Assembly (NCBI GenBank): GCA_036583965.1 | Contig: JAZBQD010000001.1 | Coordinates: forward strand, 17,106,108 to 17,170,107 | DNA: 64,000 nt | Direction: 5' to 3' | Source of the DNA: Prunella strophiata | Lineage: Eukaryota > Chordata > Aves > Passeriformes > Prunellidae | Shown: positions 1 to 10,700 of the stretch, piece by piece | Position numbering within the stretch: position 1 is the stretch's first letter | How the letters are laid out: each line of letters starts with the position of its first letter | Translations under genes and position numbers: made by a program | Notes under the pieces: model-generated | What the model was told of the DNA's origin: nothing | Seen by the model: the letters and a program-made list of their open reading frames with translations, nothing else | Databases searched by the model: none

Positions 1-419
1 GGGCCCGGCCGCCGCCCCTCGTGCGGCTCGCACGGGCAGGAGCCGCTCGCTGGGGAAGGGAGGGCAGTGCCAGGGGCACGCCGTGCTGGTGGCCCGCGAA
101 GGGGCAAAGCTGCGGTGGGCGGCAGCTGGAGGCCAGCGGTGCCACCGCAGTGTCACGTCGGGGGTGCCGGGGGAGCGGGGTGACACTTCTGTCGCCTTGC
201 CTCCCTGCTGCGGGCCCGTCCCCGCGCAGGGACCGAGGGCTGGCAGCGCCCAGGGGCTCTCCCAGCTCGGGCGGGTCCCCTGGATGGGTTTTGGCTCGGA
301 GCCGCCTTGCCCGGCCCGGGAGGGGTGTGCGGGTCTGGGTGCGGGGCCGGCAGAGCGGGATGAAGGACGATTTCTTAAATTGTATTTCAGTGCGGGGTCT
401 TTCCGGGTTAATGAGCTGA
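1..419. other. GC-rich flank upstream of HMX2, no gene recognised
   Basis: This is GC-rich sequence with many CpGs and open frames in several registers, none of which resembles a known protein. By synteny HMX3 should lie upstream, but none of its conserved homeodomain or C-terminal sequence can be read here. It is probably the edge of the HMX3-HMX2 CpG-rich domain. Confidence 0.4.
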
Positions 420-790
420 CATCATGATTAAAGCTGACCATTTGTAATGTGTCGCGACCCTGTTGAAAAGCACTGAAAAGGTTAATGTGGTAAAACAGGA
501 CAGCACCTGCCCCTCAGAGGGAGAGGAGGAGCTGGAACACTTTTCCTAATCAATTAGTCCATTAATGAGTCTATCAAGTAGTTAAGTAGTTAAAGATTAT
601 GCCGCTGGTCTGGGTAACAGTCGTCATCTCGCTATACCTAATTATATTATAAGTACTTTATTCAATATACCGGACATAATATGGTGACTCGGAGTTAATG
701 AAAATGTCATTTTAAAACGTCTTGACATTTGTCTCTATTGATTTGTATATTTCCATCTCATTCTTTGCTTTCCCCTATTTGATTTTTCTT
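420..790. promoter_or_regulatory. AT-rich candidate conserved regulatory element upstream of HMX2
   Basis: The composition changes abruptly from CpG-rich DNA to an AT-rich block with clustered homeodomain cores: CAATTAG and ATTAATG near 550-567, two AGTAGTTAA-type steps near 576-594, then TAATTATATTATAAG near 639-653. CpGs are retained (tcgcgacc, gtcgtc, tcgcta, accgga) although the block is AT-rich. The combination is typical of conserved developmental enhancers beside homeobox genes. The enhancer role is inferred; no alignment was possible. Confidence 0.4.
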
Positions 791-849
791 TCTATTTTTT
801 TCTTTATTTTTTTTTTAATTTTAATTTTTGGAGGGGGAGGGGGATATAT

Positions 850-2352
850 TTCTGGAGAGAGGGAATGACCGCACCGTGGGGGGAGGAATCAACAGCTGGA
901 GATCGCAGAGACCCCCGCCCCACCCCGCTCGGGCAACCCGGGGTTAAAAACCCGGTGCCACGGCCCCTGCCAAGGCCAAGGATATCGCACCTGGACGGGG
1001 ATGCGACCGAACCCACCAGGATTTCCGAGCTGCAGCAGCGCTTCCCTCCCGCTCCCCTCCCCGGCCGGGGCGGCTGCGGGCCCGGGGCCAGCCCCGGACA
1101 CGGACACGGGTGTCCGCAGCGAGGGGGGCCCGCCAGGGAGCTCAACCCTCCGGAGCCGCGGCAGGCGGGGAAATGGAGGCGAGAGGGGGCAGGGGAAGAG
1201 TGGGGCTGGGGTGGAGGGGCAGCTCGGGGATCAGTCTGGTGCTTTCCACACCGGCCCCGGTACCGGGGCTCCTTTCTGAGCCGGTGGGAGGGAGGGCCCA
1301 GCTCCCGGTCCCAGGCGGCCGTCGGGGCTCGGTCCCCGCCCTGGCACCTCCGGGGAAAGGGGCTCCGGGCCCCAATCCCGCGGGCCCGCGGAGCCTCTGG
1401 GGCTCGCAGCTGCCGCTCCGTCTGCTCCGAGGGAGGTGCTGGATCCTGGCGGGGTCCGTGCCCTCGGCCCCACGTTCCCTTTGGGACAGGTGGCACACAG
1501 CAGCTGCCACCTGCGGGTTTCCCTTGCGCGGGCAGGAGCGGCGGGGGAAGAGCTGCGGTGGCTGTGATTTATACCCAGCCCCGAGGGGAAGAGGAGCCCC
1601 TGACTGCTGGCAAAGTTTATTTGGAAATGCAGCGGCACGTACTGCTCCGCACGGCTCCCAGGCCGGGGGATGAACACGCGGGGGCATTTCGTGGGACATT
1701 TGTTAGCGGCTGCAGCACAGCAGCGCAAACCCCGCATTCTGGAAGGTTTCCCAGTGCTGCCGAGCACGCAACACACACCGTGACAGGTTTTTCCCCTCCT
1801 TTAATGAGGAGCGGGGTAAAGATCCCCGGATATGCACAAGGTGTTCATCCCGACACTCCCGCCCCCGGCCGGCATGAGCCATTCAGCCCACGTCGCTGTC
1901 GCCCACTCGAGGTGGAGGGCAGCAGGGATGGCGGGCGGCCAGCAGCCCTCCTCCGGGGGCGCGGGGTCAGCGTAGCCCCGGGGGACGGCGGCGAGCACCC
2001 GGCGGGGGTTCCCCCCTGCAGCTCCGCGCACCCCCCCGCGCTCCCCATTCCCGGAGCCCGCGGGTGCCCAAACTTTCCGCGGGCGCCGCCGCCGTGATTG
2101 GCGCGGCGGAGGCCACCTCCATGCAAATGAAGCCCCGCCGCCCGCCGCCCGCAGATCAATAGGGACGCGGGGGAAGGAGCATGCATTCCGCCTGGGTCGG
2201 CGCGGGGAGAGCCGGCCGCCGCACGCCCCAAGCGCCCCCCGAAACACCCCCCAGCGACGGCTCCCCGCAGGCTGCCGGGGCACCCCCCTCCCGCGCACCC
2301 CCAGCCCCTCTAAAGCGACAGCTTCCCTCCTCTGCTTTCTTATGAACCCAGG
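850..2352 (+). promoter_or_regulatory. HMX2: HMX2 promoter and 5' CpG island
   Basis: This very GC- and CpG-rich sequence leads to the HMX2 start codon. Likely core elements near the gene are an inverted CCAAT box (ATTGG) at 2097-2101 and an octamer ATGCAAAT at 2121-2128. No clear TATA box stands at a fixed distance from the ATG, as expected for a CpG-island promoter. The transcription start cannot be placed, but it probably lies between about 2100 and 2340. The long open frame across 865-2097 is a consequence of high GC. Confidence 0.5.
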
Positions 2353-2629
2353 ATGAGCAGCAAAGAAGACCCGAGCAAGTGCTGTCCGGCGGCTGCTCCC
2401 ATCTCCAGTTTCACCATCCAGTCCATCCTGGGCAGCGGCAGCGCCGACCCGCCCCGGGAAGCCGGGGACAAGGCTCCCGCCTGGCCCGCCCGCGCCCGGA
2501 CCCTCTCGCTGTCCTCGGAGGACGAGGAGCCGGAGGAGAGCTGGAAGCACCGCGGCTGCTTCTGCCCCGAGGCTCAGGGCCCCGCCGAGGCGTGCCACAA
2601 GCACCAGCCCCTCAGCTTCACCTGTCTCG
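2353..2629 (+). CDS. HMX2: HMX2 coding exon 1
   Basis: Residues 1-92 plus the first base of Gly93. It carries the N-terminal eh1-like motif. It ends at a GTGAGT donor; reading on past the donor meets a TAG within two codons. Confidence 0.95.
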
Positions 2630-3856
2630 GTGAGTAGCGGGGCGGTGGGACGGGGCGGACGGGCCGCGGAGGGCTCGGCCCCGGCCCGGCCCCCGCCGGG
2701 GAGAGGGAGGCGGGGGCACCTCGCGGCTTCTCTGCTTTCGGGGCACCGAGTATTTGCGCCGTCCGTGGGTGAAACCGGAGGAAGGAACTCCGGGAAAAAT
2801 GGGGTGGCTTTTTTTTTTTTTTTTAAAAAAAAAATCTTTTCCACCCCATCCGGAGTTGATTTCCCCGAGGGATGCGGTGCGGTGGATAACGCTCGTTTTC
2901 TTAGATTCTGATTACAGCGCTCGGGCAGAGGGAAGAACGATGTTTATTTTATTTTTTTTTTAAGCATTATTTCTGAATAAACGGTCTGTGAAATGCGATG
3001 CTGTAAAGTAAAATTTGCCGGCTCGTGTCGGATAGGGAGCCTGGTACTCTGCTGCTTTCACTGTGGCACGAGCACTCACCTGTCCGTCCATCCATCCATC
3101 CATCCATCCATCCATCCATCCATCCATCCATGGGACAGGGATGCCCAGGATGGGATGGCTTCCCCCGGCGTTCCCCCGGGAGCAGAGGCGGCGGGTGCCT
3201 GCCCGGGGTCTCGCCCCGGTGCTTCTTCCCTCCGGGTCCGGGGGGCTCGGCCGTCGGGGGTCCCGGTGCCGGCCGCCGTGCGACCCCCGCGCTGTCGCTC
3301 TGTTGCAGGCAGCGCCAAGGGGAGCGGAGCGGCGGCGGCGGGCAGCGCGGAGCGGGGGCCCTTCCTCTCGCCCCCGCAGCAGGACTGTAAGGACGACAAG
3401 GAGAAGCCGCTGGGACCGTCCTCGCCTTCCTGCGGGGACCGGCAGCGCGACGGCGGGGACCGGCAGGCCGGCGCCGCCAAGAAGAAGACGCGCACGGTGT
3501 TCAGCCGCTCGCAGGTCTATCAGCTGGAGTCCACCTTCGACATGAAGCGCTACCTGAGCAGCTCGGAGCGGGCCTGCCTGGCCTCCAGCCTGCAGCTCAC
3601 CGAGACCCAGGTGAAGACCTGGTTCCAGAACCGCAGGAACAAGTGGAAACGGCAGCTCTCGGCCGAGCTGGAGGCGGCCAACATGGCCCACGCCTCGGCG
3701 CAGACTCTGGTGGGGATGCCGCTGGTGTTCAGAGACAATTCCCTCCTCCGAGTGCCGGTGCCCCGCTCCATCGCCTTCCCCGCCCCTCTCTACTACCCCG
3801 GCAGCAACCTCTCGGCCTTACCGCTCTACAACCTCTACAACAAGATCGACTACTGA
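2353..3856 (+). CDS. HMX2: HMX2 homeobox transcription factor (2 exons)
   Basis: The CDS is join(2353-2629, 3309-3856), 274 codons plus TGA, close to the 273 aa of human HMX2. HMX2 is a nuclear NKX5-type homeodomain factor used in inner ear (vestibular), hypothalamic and other neural development. The protein has an eh1-like repressor motif FTIQSIL at residues 20-26, an acidic Ser/Glu stretch at about 50-63, and a basic KKK start to the homeodomain. The homeodomain spans residues 150-209 with WFQNRR in helix 3 (Trp48, Gln50 and Asn51 in homeodomain numbering). The HMX-specific AELEAANM segment follows directly, then a tail ending YNLYNKIDY as in other HMX2 proteins. HMX3 has a different tail, which excludes it. 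The start has A at -3. The donor CTCG|GTGAGT and acceptor TGTTGCAG|GC are canonical. BUB3 lies downstream on the same strand. Confidence 0.96.
2630..3308 (+). other. HMX2: HMX2 intron 1
   Basis: A GT-AG phase-1 intron of 679 bp. It contains a poly-T/poly-A junction near 2811-2834 and a (TCCA)11 microsatellite. The 3' part is CpG-rich, continuous with the island. Confidence 0.9.
3087..3130 (+). repeat. (TCCA)11 tetranucleotide microsatellite in HMX2 intron
   Basis: Eleven uninterrupted TCCA units lie about 180 bp before the exon 2 acceptor. Such an array is likely to be polymorphic in length. It is in the intron and does not affect the protein. Confidence 0.97.
3309..3856 (+). CDS. HMX2: HMX2 coding exon 2 (homeodomain)
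   Basis: Completes Gly93 and encodes residues 94-274, including the whole homeodomain (150-209) and the HMX2-specific C-terminus. The stop is TGA at 3854-3856. The exon is very GC-rich with almost all codons ending in G or C, as usual for homeobox genes in CpG islands. Confidence 0.96.
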
Positions 3857-4140
3857 GCCCCGCGCCCGCCCCGTCGGGACCCGCACCGGGAGCGGGGCCG
3901 GGGGCTGCGTGCGGGCTCTCAGGCCGCCCCCACGGAGGGGACACAGCACCGAAACTGATGGGAGGGACGGGCAGACGGAGAGCCCGGGGCGCCGGGGGCA
4001 CCCCCGCTGCTCTCCCCTCGTGCCACCTTGAAAAAAAGAAAAAAAAAAAAAAAGAATTAATTAAAAAAAAAGCGTTATTTCAGATCTGTAAATATTTTTA
4101 AAGAAAGTAAGAAAGAAAAAAAAAATTAAAGCGTTTTAAG
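3857..4140 (+). promoter_or_regulatory. HMX2: HMX2 3' UTR and probable poly(A) signal
   Basis: GC-rich 3' UTR passes into A-rich sequence after about 4030. ATTAAA at 4125-4130 is followed by T/GT-rich sequence (cgtttgtaaatgtg) from 4142, as at a cleavage site. A 3' end near 4145-4160 is likely, giving a UTR of roughly 300 nt. Confidence 0.5.
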
Positions 4141-4159
4141 CGTCGTTTGTAAATGTGCC

Positions 4160-4900
4160 ACCTCGGTCGCGTGTCCCCGAGGGGGACCCCGGCACCGGGG
4201 GTGCCCCGCGGCCGGGCCGGGATCGGTGCCCGGGAGAGCCAGAACGACTTGTAACGCCGAGGGGTTGTTCTCCCGGGATTTTTGCTCCTTATCTCGTTTC
4301 CCGCAGGGAATCCCAGCCGGGCCTGACCGTCCGCCCGTGCCGGGGCTCGCTGCCCTTCTCTCGGCTGGGAGATGAAGGGAATTTCACGAAAAGTTTCGTT
4401 AAACGGGGACTTTTTTCCTGTTTTTCGGTGGAAGCCGCGGTGCTACCGGGGACTGGTCCCTGCTCTCCGCGGTCCCGGCTCGCCCTGGGCATCCTGGACG
4501 GCTCCCCACGGGACACGGCCTCCATGGGTCACTCCAAACCGGTAAATCCCGCGGCAAGTGGCGACCAAACTGCGGCCACCGGCCCCGAGGTACGGCCCGT
4601 ACCGAGCGCCGGGGGTGTAACAGCAACAGCAACGAGGACAGCGAAAAACAAACCCCCGAGAAACAGAGAAATTAAATATCCGAAGGGATAAACGAGGCGT
4701 TTTTCAATGCGGGGAAGGAGAAGCGCTCTCCCCGCGCTCCACAGCCGGTGTTTGAGGCACAGCCCCGGGGTAGCGGCAGCCGGGGTGGGCAACACAGCCC
4801 CGCTGCGTCGCTCCGCCTTTCGGACTCTACTTTTTAGGGGTAATAACTCGTATTTCGGGTTTTATCCGTTAGCACTGCTAAAGCCCGGCAGCAGCCTCTC
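4160..4900. other. HMX2-BUB3 intergenic spacer
   Basis: GC-rich DNA between the HMX2 3' end and the BUB3 promoter, less than 1 kb in total. I see no repeats or exons. The long open frames on both strands here resemble no protein family and are explained by composition. Confidence 0.6.
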
Positions 4901-5133
4901 TCTCCGTGCGGTTCCCCCGGGGGATTCTCCCGGGCACAGCCGGGACGGGCCGGGGGGAAGGCACCAATCCCCTCACGCCGCCGCGGGAGCGGCGAACTAC
5001 AACTCCCGGCACGCCCCGCGACGGCGGGCTCGCGGCGCACGTCGGGGGACGCAGCGCCACGCGCGTTCGAACCGGCCAATCGCGGGGGGGGGGCGGCAGT
5101 GCGCGCGCGCGGGCGGCGGCGGCGGCGGCTGAG
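4901..5133 (+). promoter_or_regulatory. BUB3: BUB3 CpG-island promoter and probable noncoding exon 1
   Basis: AACTACAACTCCCGGCACG starts at 4995 and resembles the ZNF143/THAP11 (SBS) consensus found near start sites of many housekeeping and cell-cycle genes. A CCAAT box lies at 5076-5080, then a G-run/GC box (5083-5095) and a (GGC)n run. A GAG|GTGAGG donor at 5133/5134 is the best candidate for the end of noncoding exon 1. Joined to 7577 it places the start codon immediately after the exon junction. The transcription start is probably about 5090-5115. The exact start and factor occupancy are inferred. Confidence 0.6.
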
Positions 5134-5140
5134 GTGAGGC

Positions 5141-5240
5141 CGGGACCGGGACCGGGACCGGGACCGGGGGTTCGGGATTGGGATTGGGATTGGAATTTGG
5201 AATTTGGGGTTCGGGATCGGGGATCCGGGACCCTGGGCAC
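5141..5240 (+). repeat. GC-rich hexamer repeats (CGGGAC)4 then (GGGATT)3
   Basis: Four CGGGAC units from 5141 run into a G-rich spacer, then three GGGATT units at about 5174-5191 followed by variants (GGAATTT, CGGGATC). The regularly spaced GGG runs could form a G-quadruplex on the sense strand of the BUB3 transcript. Confidence 0.85.
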
Positions 5241-5327
5241 GGCCGAACGCTCCCGTCCCGGCCGCGCGTTCGTTCCCCGGTGCGGCGCCCTCCCAGGCCC
5301 TTCGCTCACTCTCTTGCCTTCCCGCAG

Positions 5328-5445
5328 CGTTTTCCTCATCCCGGCGCTCCTCACAGGGACCGAGGCCTCGGGGCTGCCCGAACTCCGCAAGCTTTTCCTT
5401 GGCGGCCCGTGGAGCAGCGGGAGGAGCTCGTTCAGCATGAAAACG
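5328..5445 (+). other. BUB3: Possible alternative BUB3 5' exon with in-frame upstream ATG
   Basis: A good polypyrimidine tract and CCCGCAG acceptor end at 5327. A weak donor ACG|GTACTT follows 5445. An ATG at 5437 encodes Met-Lys-Thr up to the donor and, if spliced to 7577, would be in frame with the normal BUB3 start. The exon has no stop in that frame. The donor is poor, so this is speculative. Confidence 0.2.
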
Positions 5446-7576
5446 GTACTTTGGGTTTCGTGTTTTCTGAATAAAAGCGCGGGCGGGGAGTCCCGAGGCT
5501 CTCACGGAGCGTCCAGCTTTGTTCCAGCACCTCTGTCCAGCTCAGTGACACCTGTGGCAAGAGGAGCTGTAAAAACCCGAATTTCTTGTTTGTTTACTAA
5601 AAAATATTTTTTTTCCCTTTTTCTCCGTAGTGAAGTCAGAATCGCCATTTCAGCAGCATGTGCTTTCTCTGTAATATTTAAAAGTTTTTTCTTGTGGTGC
5701 CTCAACGTTTTACCAGGACTTTATTATTTGAGGTGGTTTGGAATCCGGGTTGTCTTTTTGTGAAAATGTGGAGCTCTGGCTCTGATTTATTTTATTTATT
5801 TATTTATTTATTTATTTCAGTATGTGTAAGAGGCAGAATATACTTAAATTCTGATATTATGAACATTGTTCTGGATTAAAAATATCTTTGGGCCATCCTT
5901 CCAGGATTTCTTAAGTAGCTTTGCCTTCTGGTGTTGCTTTTGGGCTGGTTAATAATTTGTACCTCAAATAATGCAATAATCTTGTACCTCAAACCTCATG
6001 TTTTGTTGTTTCAAATTTTCTGGCCTAAGTAGACACAGCAATAAGCTTGTCCAATTTAATTTTCTCAGTTGTTCTGAATTCCTCTAGCTTCTGTGTCTCT
6101 GGAGCTGCATCTGAAACATCCTCAGCAGGTGCTGCTGAATTCCAAGTAACATTCCCATGGAAGGATGTGTGGCAAAACCTCAAGCCTCTCTTTTCCCAGG
6201 TGTTCCCAAAGCAGGGCTAAAAAGAGGGCTCAGAAAGAAGCTTCTCCATTATTAAAAGGGTTTTTTCCCCCATCACTTCATGCTTAAAGAGCAGAAATAG
6301 CACTTTATTTTGACACAGTGGGTATTTTTTTTTTTTGTGTTTTTTGAAGGGTGTCTTAGCAAAGCTCCCACTCAGGAAATCTCTCCAGTGTAGGAATGTG
6401 TGTTCCTCACTTTATTACACAACTTGAGGATTCTTTAGCTGCTGACAAGCACTGAACTGGAACCACTGTGCCCTAAATTTGCTGCTTGCCCTTGGTTCAT
6501 CTGCTCCTCGTCTCCTGATTTATTCTCAGAGGTGTAATCTTACCTTTGCAGCTGTGCATACAAATTCTGTGACAGTGTTACAGAAAATCTGAGCTCATTC
6601 ACTGCCCTGCCCCTTTAGCAGAAGGTAAATGTGCTGTGAAGGCCTTGAGGAGCTTTGAGAAGAGGCTGTGGTTGTTTTGTTGGTTGTTTTGTGGATGTGT
6701 AACCAGCAGTTTCTTCTTTTAGAGTGGTTGCAAGGTCTGAGCTGTTTTCCTGCTGAAATTTGCAGTTCATAACTTCTGCTTTCAACAAACTGGTCCTGGA
6801 CTGGGAGTGCTGCATTTGCCTTTGGAGTCACTGCTCTTTGATTGAATTGTTGATATTTTTTCCTGGTCACATCCCAGTTCCACTGGTCATGCCACATTTC
6901 AGCACTTCCCAAAACATAACTTTACTTTCTTTACCTGCCCTTTGGATTCCAAGAGAGGGGCAAAAACAATCTTAAAACTTTTTGTTGCACATATTTCACA
7001 GCACTTGTGGAAGCCTAAAGGTCTGAAAGTTGCACAGTGCCCACAACTATATAAAAGATAATCCAGTTGCAATTCTTGGGAATGTGTGACAGTCACACCA
7101 ATCCAGGAACAAACACTTTTTGGAGTTTTCAAATCCAGTTCCTTTCTGCTAATACATATTTTTTAAAGTAACTTCTTTCACAATAACTTATAAATATTTA
7201 CTACAAAAATTGCAGCCACACACTCAGCAGAGTGAGGGAAATACTTTTGTAAGTATTAGATAGTGTTAGATATTGTAAGTAACAATATCTAAGCTTATAG
7301 ATCATAATAATAATATTTTTGTGTTGTTTATTCATGTTGCATTTGATATTTAAAAGCTCTCTGTAGAGAAAGGCATTTATTAAGGTTTTGGACAGGGATT
7401 GGCATCTTGAATTTTAGAGTTTGTGAGAAATGTGGGTGTTCTGAACCTGTTGTGTAAAAGGCAGTGAAGTTTTCAGGTCTGCTTTGGGCTGCCTTTGGGA
7501 GGGCTCAGTCTTGTTCCCTTGCTAGGCCTGTGTTCTTGTAGTCACTAAAATTGCATCTGTGCCTTTTTGTCTGCAG

Positions 7577-7771
7577 ATGACAGGATCAAACGAGTTCAAG
7601 CTCAACCAGACCCCAGATGATGGGATTTCATCAGTGAAGTTTAGTCCAAACACATCTCAGTTTCTGCTTGTTTCATCCTGGGACACAACTGTGAGGCTCT
7701 ATGATGTTCCTGCCAACACCATGAGACTCAAATATCAGCATTCAGGAGCTGTCCTGGACTGTGCTTTTTAT
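7577..7771 (+). CDS. BUB3: BUB3 coding exon (residues 1-65)
   Basis: The ATG is the first three bases of the exon after CTGCAG. It encodes the first WD40 blade, including [17 protein letters not shown], and ends in phase 0 at TAT|GTAAGTG. Confidence 0.96.
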
Positions 7772-10700
7772 GTAAGTGTGGGAGGGGTTTTTTAATTATT
7801 ATTTTACAGCTGTAGAGTGCCCAAAGTATGAGAAATGTCAGTCCTAGTCCCTGTGCTTTTCTTCACTGAATGTTTTGTCATGTGGCTGATGCTGTACTAT
7901 GGATCAACACTCAGGTTCTCAAATGGTATCTCCCTTCTAAATCAGTTTTAGGATTATCCTACACCTAGATTGGACTTAAGTTGTCAGTCATTTAAAATAT
8001 GAAGAAATGGAAATTATTTGGTCTGGCCTCTATCTGCCTTTTTAAAATTTATTTTCGTTTTACTTCTAAACTAAAGAAATTCATATTGCTCAAAGCACTT
8101 AAGGATTTTAGTAAAGCTTCTGTCTGTTTAAATCTGAGTCAGACCTTAACATTTGTGTCTTAATGCCTATCTTCCCAAAACTCCTCAAAGCAAGTTCCTG
8201 TGTTATGAGTTTAGGATGCTGAATGCAGAGCAGCCATGGAAACTTAAAATGTACATTTTATGTTTTATAGGATCCTACCCATGCCTGGAGTGGGGGGCTG
8301 GATCAGCAACTGAAAATGCACGACTTGAACACGGACCAAGGTGAGCAGATTGAGTTCTCAGTGCTGTCAGCAACAGCCTGAGCTTCAGATTTATGTACTT
8401 ACATGCACAGAGTATTCTTCAGGTTCTTTAGGTGGGGGATACTTGAATATTTGGCAGAATAACCAGTGACCCTAATAAGGACCACCTAAAAACCTGGAAG
8501 AATTTGGCGTTGCCAGAAAGTTTGGTGGCTGCTTGCAGGATGCCTTGAGTTGGTTTTCTGAGGATAATCCTGCTCTGCCATGGCTACAGTGGCTCAGTTA
8601 GGGGGAAGAAGCCAAGCTGAACTAAAACCGAGCATGTTGTTTTTCAGAGGTTTGGATGTGTTTAGAATGATCTTTCATGGCAGATATCTGGAGCTTTTGT
8701 CAAGCATGGCCTTGTATTACAGTTTTTTTCTAAGAAAACATTGCTTGAAAGTAAAAGTTCCAGTGCCACATTGGTGCAAAATATGGAACTGGTTTGTCTC
8801 ATTTTCTTTGTGTGTTTTTAGTGTGTTAAAGGGAAAAGCAAATTTCAGCCAGTCACCAACACCAGCCAATAGCCAGGGCATGACAAATCAGTGTGTGCAG
8901 TAATGGTACCAAAAAGCTCAAATAATTCTGCCATAGCTGACTTCCCACAAGTGTTTTAATATTTTTATTAAGGTGTAATACTAATTTCTTTCTCTTGTCA
9001 TATTATTAATCTACACAAGCTTAAGTTGCTTTCTGTATTAGTATTGCTTTCTGTATTGGTGTGTTTGTTAGTGTAATACCAGTTGATGCTTTATACCTGT
9101 AAAGATCCCTCAGTGACTGCCTAAAATTCTTTAATCCTAAGCTCAAGAGACATGAATTTAAATGTAACAATCCTGATCTTTGCAAAAGTTACGCTTCTGA
9201 AGGCTGAACTATCCTTACAGGGACTTCTGGTGTAGAAATGCACCTTTAGAATGTCAGAAAATGTTTGTGCTGCAGTTGTGTCCTTTTTTTATTCTTTATT
9301 TCACACATTCTGACTGTTTGTAGGGCCAGTAAAGTTGCAGTAAAATTGCAAAATTGTGTTTTCTTCCAGAAAACCTTGTTGGTGCCCATGATGCTCCTAT
9401 CAGGTGTGTGGAGTATTGCCCAGAAGTGAATGTCATGGTGACTGGCAGCTGGGATCAAACTGTCAAACTCTGGGATCCCAGAACTCCCTGTAATGCAGGA
9501 ACCTTCTCCCAGCCTGAAAAGGTATGTGCTGCATCCCAGGTGTTAAATAATGCATCTTGGGACTGAAACATCACCAGGACACTGCCTTGGGCTGAATTTG
9601 TGAAGCTATGAGCTGAATTTGTGAAATTATACTTAATGGTTTTTAAACTGGGTGAAGGTGTAGCATTTTAAAAGATTGGTATTCAGAATGTATTGCCATT
9701 TTTGGTGAGGGCTTTGAGCTTTCCTCAGTGTTCCTTAATTCTTGGTGCTTGTGCTGGACCACTTTGTTAAAATTTAAAATAAATTTGAAGGAAAACCAAG
9801 CATCTTGGATTAATTGTAATATGCACAGTTGATTTCCTTAAATGTTAAGATTTTAGGTATGTCAGACCCTGGCAGTCCTAAGGTCTGATTGTTCTGGAAT
9901 GTGCACAGAAAAATATCTCTATAGGAGGCCATTAATGTTGCCTGAAATAATATTTTGGTTTTTTACTTGCATTCAAAAAACTGAACAGAACTTCTTGTTT
10001 TGTGATTTACCTGTTTTGTGTTAATGCCTAGTAAATTTGGATATTCTCCTAAAGCTGAAATCCTCTGTGCTAATGGGAGACTCAGAGGAATAAGATAAAA
10101 TAGGATGAAGTCTTCAGCTTTTTCTAATGCCCATATGATATGTTAACTTCTCATGCTGCTTACAGCAGTGTCATTGAAAGAATTAACAGAAATTCCTGGT
10201 TTTTTTCCAGAGACTCCCAAACACAGGCTGACTTGCTGGATAATTTTACATATGATTTTTTTTTTGCCTGTACCTTTTAAAAATTTCATTTAGCACTGTG
10301 ACATCCTATTGTCAAGTCCTAATTATGAGCCATCATTACCTTCCCTTTGCCCCTAAATAGCTCTTACTTTTGTTCCAGCAGAGCTGGATCTACTTCTGGC
10401 CAGACCTTTGTGCAGAATAAAGTAATTGCATTATTTCTAGTTTTGATTTATAGATGTATGTAGCATGTAAAGAACTGTGATAAATTGCTGACAGAATATC
10501 ATATAATGGACAGCCACAGTGAATCAAGCTGCTTATTGGTTCAGCAGGGTTCATTATGTCATTTTTTTAATGCTGCCTTTGATGAATGTGTACACCTACT
10601 CCACTGCATGACAACGGTTTCATTTGATTTATGGCTGTGTGGTGGAGAAAGAACACTCACTGTACAGGTGTGACATCAGTTTGTGAAGAAGATTTAAGAT

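Larger units (their letters stand above)
5134..7576 (+). other. BUB3: BUB3 intron 1
   Basis: A probable 2.4-kb GT-AG intron. The first 300 bp are CpG-rich, with hexamer repeats at 5141-5240 and a possible alternative 5' exon at 5328-5445. A (TTTA)n run lies at about 5786-5817. The rest is AT-rich DNA with no recognised element. Confidence 0.6.

Noticed and set aside
1..419. 3' end of HMX3
   Set aside because: Expected upstream by synteny, but no frame shows a homeodomain or HMX3-like tail.
865..2097. 410-codon open frame upstream of HMX2
   Set aside because: It lies in a GC-rich CpG island where stop codons are rare. Overlapping open frames occur on both strands, the translation has no recognisable domain, and the known gene structure places promoter and 5' UTR here.
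4155..4691. 178-codon open frame between HMX2 and BUB3
   Set aside because: GC-rich intergenic sequence with competing frames on the opposite strand and no recognisable protein.
5174..5191. Interstitial telomeric repeat
   Set aside because: The units are GGGATT and not TTAGGG, and grade into GGGACC and GGAATTT variants. It is a local simple repeat.
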